Made by a program: the position numbers and the translations under genes. Of a stretch of DNA of 64,000 bases, positions 61,135-64,000 are shown piece by piece. The notes below the pieces were generated by a model, which made no database searches, was not told the origin of the DNA, and worked only from the letters and a program-made list of their open reading frames with translations. Each line of letters starts with the position of its first letter. Within the stretch, counting starts at the first letter, position 1. Source of the DNA: Rhodocollybia butyracea (Eukaryota > Basidiomycota > Agaricomycetes > Agaricales > Omphalotaceae); contig JADNRY010000213.1 in NCBI GenBank assembly GCA_015501585.1, positions 1 to 64,000 of the forward strand, written 5' to 3'.

Positions 61135-63841
61135 CGGTCAGTCAAAGCTATTGGCCCCCAGACTTGCGTAGGGGTTTGAACTATCATAACCTAACAGGTT
61201 ACAGTGCACGTTGAATGTAGTGAACTGAGAGTGATGATAGCTGAGCATCTGTAAGAGGGCTGAATAAAGTGTATGTTATCACTCTGAGAATGGAACACTT
61301 GTGCAATTACTTACAGACAGCGGCTTGTCCAAAGAGTCAGAGGAAGGGAGCCCGGAGAATATCAACGAGATATTTCAGTGACATACATGCCTTGACCTAA
61401 GAGAGCCTGTCAGTATCAGCAATGAACATATCATACCAAGAAACACTTACCCGCCAAATATTTTTATTGAGAGGCAGAGAAAATATTATTAGCATCTTAT
61501 AAGAGCAAACATAGTATCAGGCTTTGAGCTTTGATCTTAATAGGGATACAAGGTTGTAGCATGTACTACTATACAGAATGAGTAATTGGGTAGTTAGGAT
61601 ACAATATAGGACAATGTCGAAACAACCAATTGAGATATTGTCATAGATGGATCTTACATCCAGGGTTTTGCAAAGAAGTACGTACAAGGACTTCCATAGT
61701 GGGTCCACATTGGGTACATGATCAGTTTTCTAGGTTTACGTAGATCCCGGAGGCTCAGTATGTCATGATATGACTACGTTAGCATCTCGGCATGGGCGCA
61801 TATATATAGCTGTAGTTACCCTGTCCCACTTCTTTAGCTTTAACCACTTCATTGTTGTGGTCCATTCTCCACTTTGCAGGCCTTACGGCCCACGTTCGTG
61901 ACACAGTACATGATTGACAATAGCCTCTACGTCAGCTGAGGAGAGCCAGAAAAATCAAAGAAAACCTGGAGAAGTAGTGCTTCTATTAGGATCATGTCAA
62001 CCTCAATATCTGAGCAAACATCCGTCCCAAAAAGCAGGATATACACGGAAAAAGTACTGTAGCTGCCTTGTTAGCTCTCTCCAGCTGAACCAGACACATC
62101 TAGTTCCCTTAAATAATCTCACCTCGATAGTACTATATACCTTGCAAGTTCACTAGCCAAGGCTGCCTATAGCCCGGAATTCGCCAATGGTTCTGTGGAC
62201 TGTGGGGGTGGTTACAGACCAGGAGACTTGAGCTATGCCGGGAGAGTCTGACTTTTGACTTAAGCTAGAAGGAGCAGGGGCTCTTCCTCGTTGAGCAATG
62301 TAGATTCTTGAACAGAAGGTAATACTGAGACAACTTCACAGGAAGTATGAACAAGTCAAGTGATCTAAAATACCACTCAGAAGCTGGGTGCAGCCATACT
62401 GCATCCGGGAGATTTGCTGATTTGTCGTGTGGACCCAAAGCGTGGTGGGCGTGGGCTGTAAAAGCGGAGAGCGGGAACGCGACGCTAGAGCAAACTACTG
62501 ACATAACTGACAGCTCCTTCCGTCGAGAATAAGCTCCACATTTCTTTCCTTTATTCTTGAGGGTCATCTGAGTATTGCGGGTGAACAACTTTCTCAATTG
62601 CATACCATAAAGGCTAGACTTTGGTAAGGGATAAGCTCCACTTATGGGTGCTCCCAGAGGCCCCGTAAAATATCCAATGGGTTTTTCCACTGAGTGCCCC
62701 TTCACTTTTTCTCAGTGGCTGCAATATCTGCTGGGCCAGTGTGTGCTTTTTCATTTGTAGAGATAAAGAGGTTTACTGTTTGGCCAAGTTATGAGCAGAA
62801 CAGTGTAAGATCAATTCTTTTGGACGTAGTTGTGCAAAGACACGCTACAATTTAAAGCAGCATAAAACTGACTTCAGAGTCCAGACTCGAGGGTTTGAGA
62901 TGAAAAGAGGAAATACTAACATGAAATACAAAGAGTGTGCTGGGCACGATGAAGAATTCTATCCTAAGATAAGCTGCTTCATGACTTATGGGCAAAGAAA
63001 TACTAATCCATGCAAAGGATTTAGCAGACTCCCTCCCGTGAGGGACCACCCGGTCTTGAACATCTTGAGTAAGCTCTAGTTCAAGTCAACAATTTGAAGT
63101 CCATTAAATAGATATGTCAGGGATAGGGAGAGTATTTATGAGATCGGAGCCAGCTGGGGAGTTTGAAGCTCTGTGGAGCTCAATGCACATAGAATCTCCT
63201 GTCATATCCCTCCGAGTCACTGGCGCATCTATGCTTACTTACTAACCCATTAGCAACCCATTCGCACTGCACGCGTTAATCTGTACTCATGCATGAACGG
63301 TTTGAACACGGACCAGTGAGTAGTTTTTACTAGCGTGCGCTCACTATTGACAATAAATCCGTAAGACGCGTTGTGCCAGGTCAGTCTCGCAGATTGAAAC
63401 CAGAATCTCATACGTGCGTCCGAAAGTTGTGCTCATTATTCGATCATGCCGAAGAATCTAGCAATCAATCAGTCTTGCCGAATGCCGAACTACCTTAAAA
63501 GACTCAAAACGTGACTTAAACTAAATGTGCCTGATCGTGCACAGATTGTGAAATCTACCGCGTTTACTTTTTAAATTATTTGTACTAATACCCACTACCT
63601 AGAGGTAGCGGGAATATTGAGTTACAGAAAGTTGAGTACCTACAAACCCAAACGAAACCTGTTTGACCTTGTACAAACCTTGTACATATGTTCTAATGTA
63701 CATAACAGTAGTATCAAGCTTTACATCAAGAAAGAAACCGGAAAAGCTAGATATATCACTTAAGCAAGACAAAATAAGATACAGTAAAGAGGGGGGAAAA
63801 GGGAAAAAAATAAAGAGAATTAAGTGAGGGCGGACTGTATA
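61135..63841. other. No gene recognised
   Basis: About 2.7 kb without a convincing gene. A 146-codon minus frame at 62265-62705 starts with GTG and shows no motif. I see no transposon termini. Confidence 0.4.
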
Positions 63842-64000
63842 ATTCCAAGTCTTGCACCCAAGCCTCAAGTCTTGGCTCAAGTCTCAGGTCTAAGTAAATT
63901 ACAAGTCTTACTCAAGTCTGAAATGAATGAATTCAAGTCTGACTCAAGTCTCGAAAATGGTCAAGTCTCACTCAAGTCGCAAAATGCAAGTCTTGTGCAC
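63842..64000. repeat. CAAGTCT short repeats at the window edge
   Basis: About a dozen copies of CAAGTCT or ACTCAAGTCT, irregularly spaced, continuing to the last base. Subterminal repeats of a DNA transposon whose remainder lies outside the window are the likeliest explanation. Confidence 0.55.

Noticed and set aside
62265..62705. 146-codon minus-strand ORF
   Set aside because: Begins with GTG, no motif, no splice or promoter support.

Overview
This is a window of fungal nuclear DNA, almost certainly from a transposon-rich Agaricomycete (mushroom-forming Basidiomycota). Genes are intron-dense, with 46-140 bp GT-AG introns and a few GC-AG introns. The protein families present (hydrophobin-like small secreted proteins, the F-box type with a WTHPLNALDPPAP-like stretch, PARP-like genes with CSLCC blocks, long Ty3/Gypsy and Copia elements) are typical of that class. 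The species cannot be named from the sequence.

Left part (1-10 kb). A hydrophobin-like gene is split in its signal peptide by a solo LTR with a 5-bp target duplication. A second ancestral ORF (2520-7047) is split by a hAT-type MITE and by a 3.15-kb terminal-inverted-repeat element, both with perfect 8-bp target duplications; removing them gives back one open frame. Next comes a 5'-truncated LINE (7076-9882, poly(A), 12-bp duplication) that itself carries a second hAT MITE.

Middle gene island (10-26 kb). In order: a small secreted Cys-rich protein; a divergent pair of secreted enzymes (histidine acid phosphatase, PI-PLC-like phosphodiesterase) with repeated CACGTT boxes between them; an Arb1-like Argonaute chaperone subunit (RNAi heterochromatin); an orphan cyanase-type HTH protein; two tandem NADAR genes (one frameshifted); two PARP-like ADP-ribosyltransferase genes, the first divergent from the intact NADAR gene. 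NADAR enzymes reverse guanine ADP-ribosylation in bacteria, so NADAR next to ART is the most interesting host gene context here. For seven of the genes I placed every exon boundary and the summed length is a multiple of three.

Right part (26-64 kb). An ABCC transporter gene with at least three frame lesions; a RING/coiled-coil gene broken by a gag-only Copia element; a fragmented second copy of the ABC 3' end with MITE and repeat insertions; a 2.2-kb short-LTR element; and a 14.1-kb Ty3/Gypsy-like element (44878-58986). That element has near-identical LTRs, gag, pro and pol in three frames joined by two classical -1 slippery heptamers, and two spliced antisense genes with introns between pol and the 3' LTR. 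It sits inside the gag of an older element whose LTR belongs to the same family as the solo LTR at 1101. The right edge holds a decayed F-box gene and CAAGTCT repeats that run off the window.

I saw no rRNA, tRNA gene, CRISPR array or bacterial-type operon.
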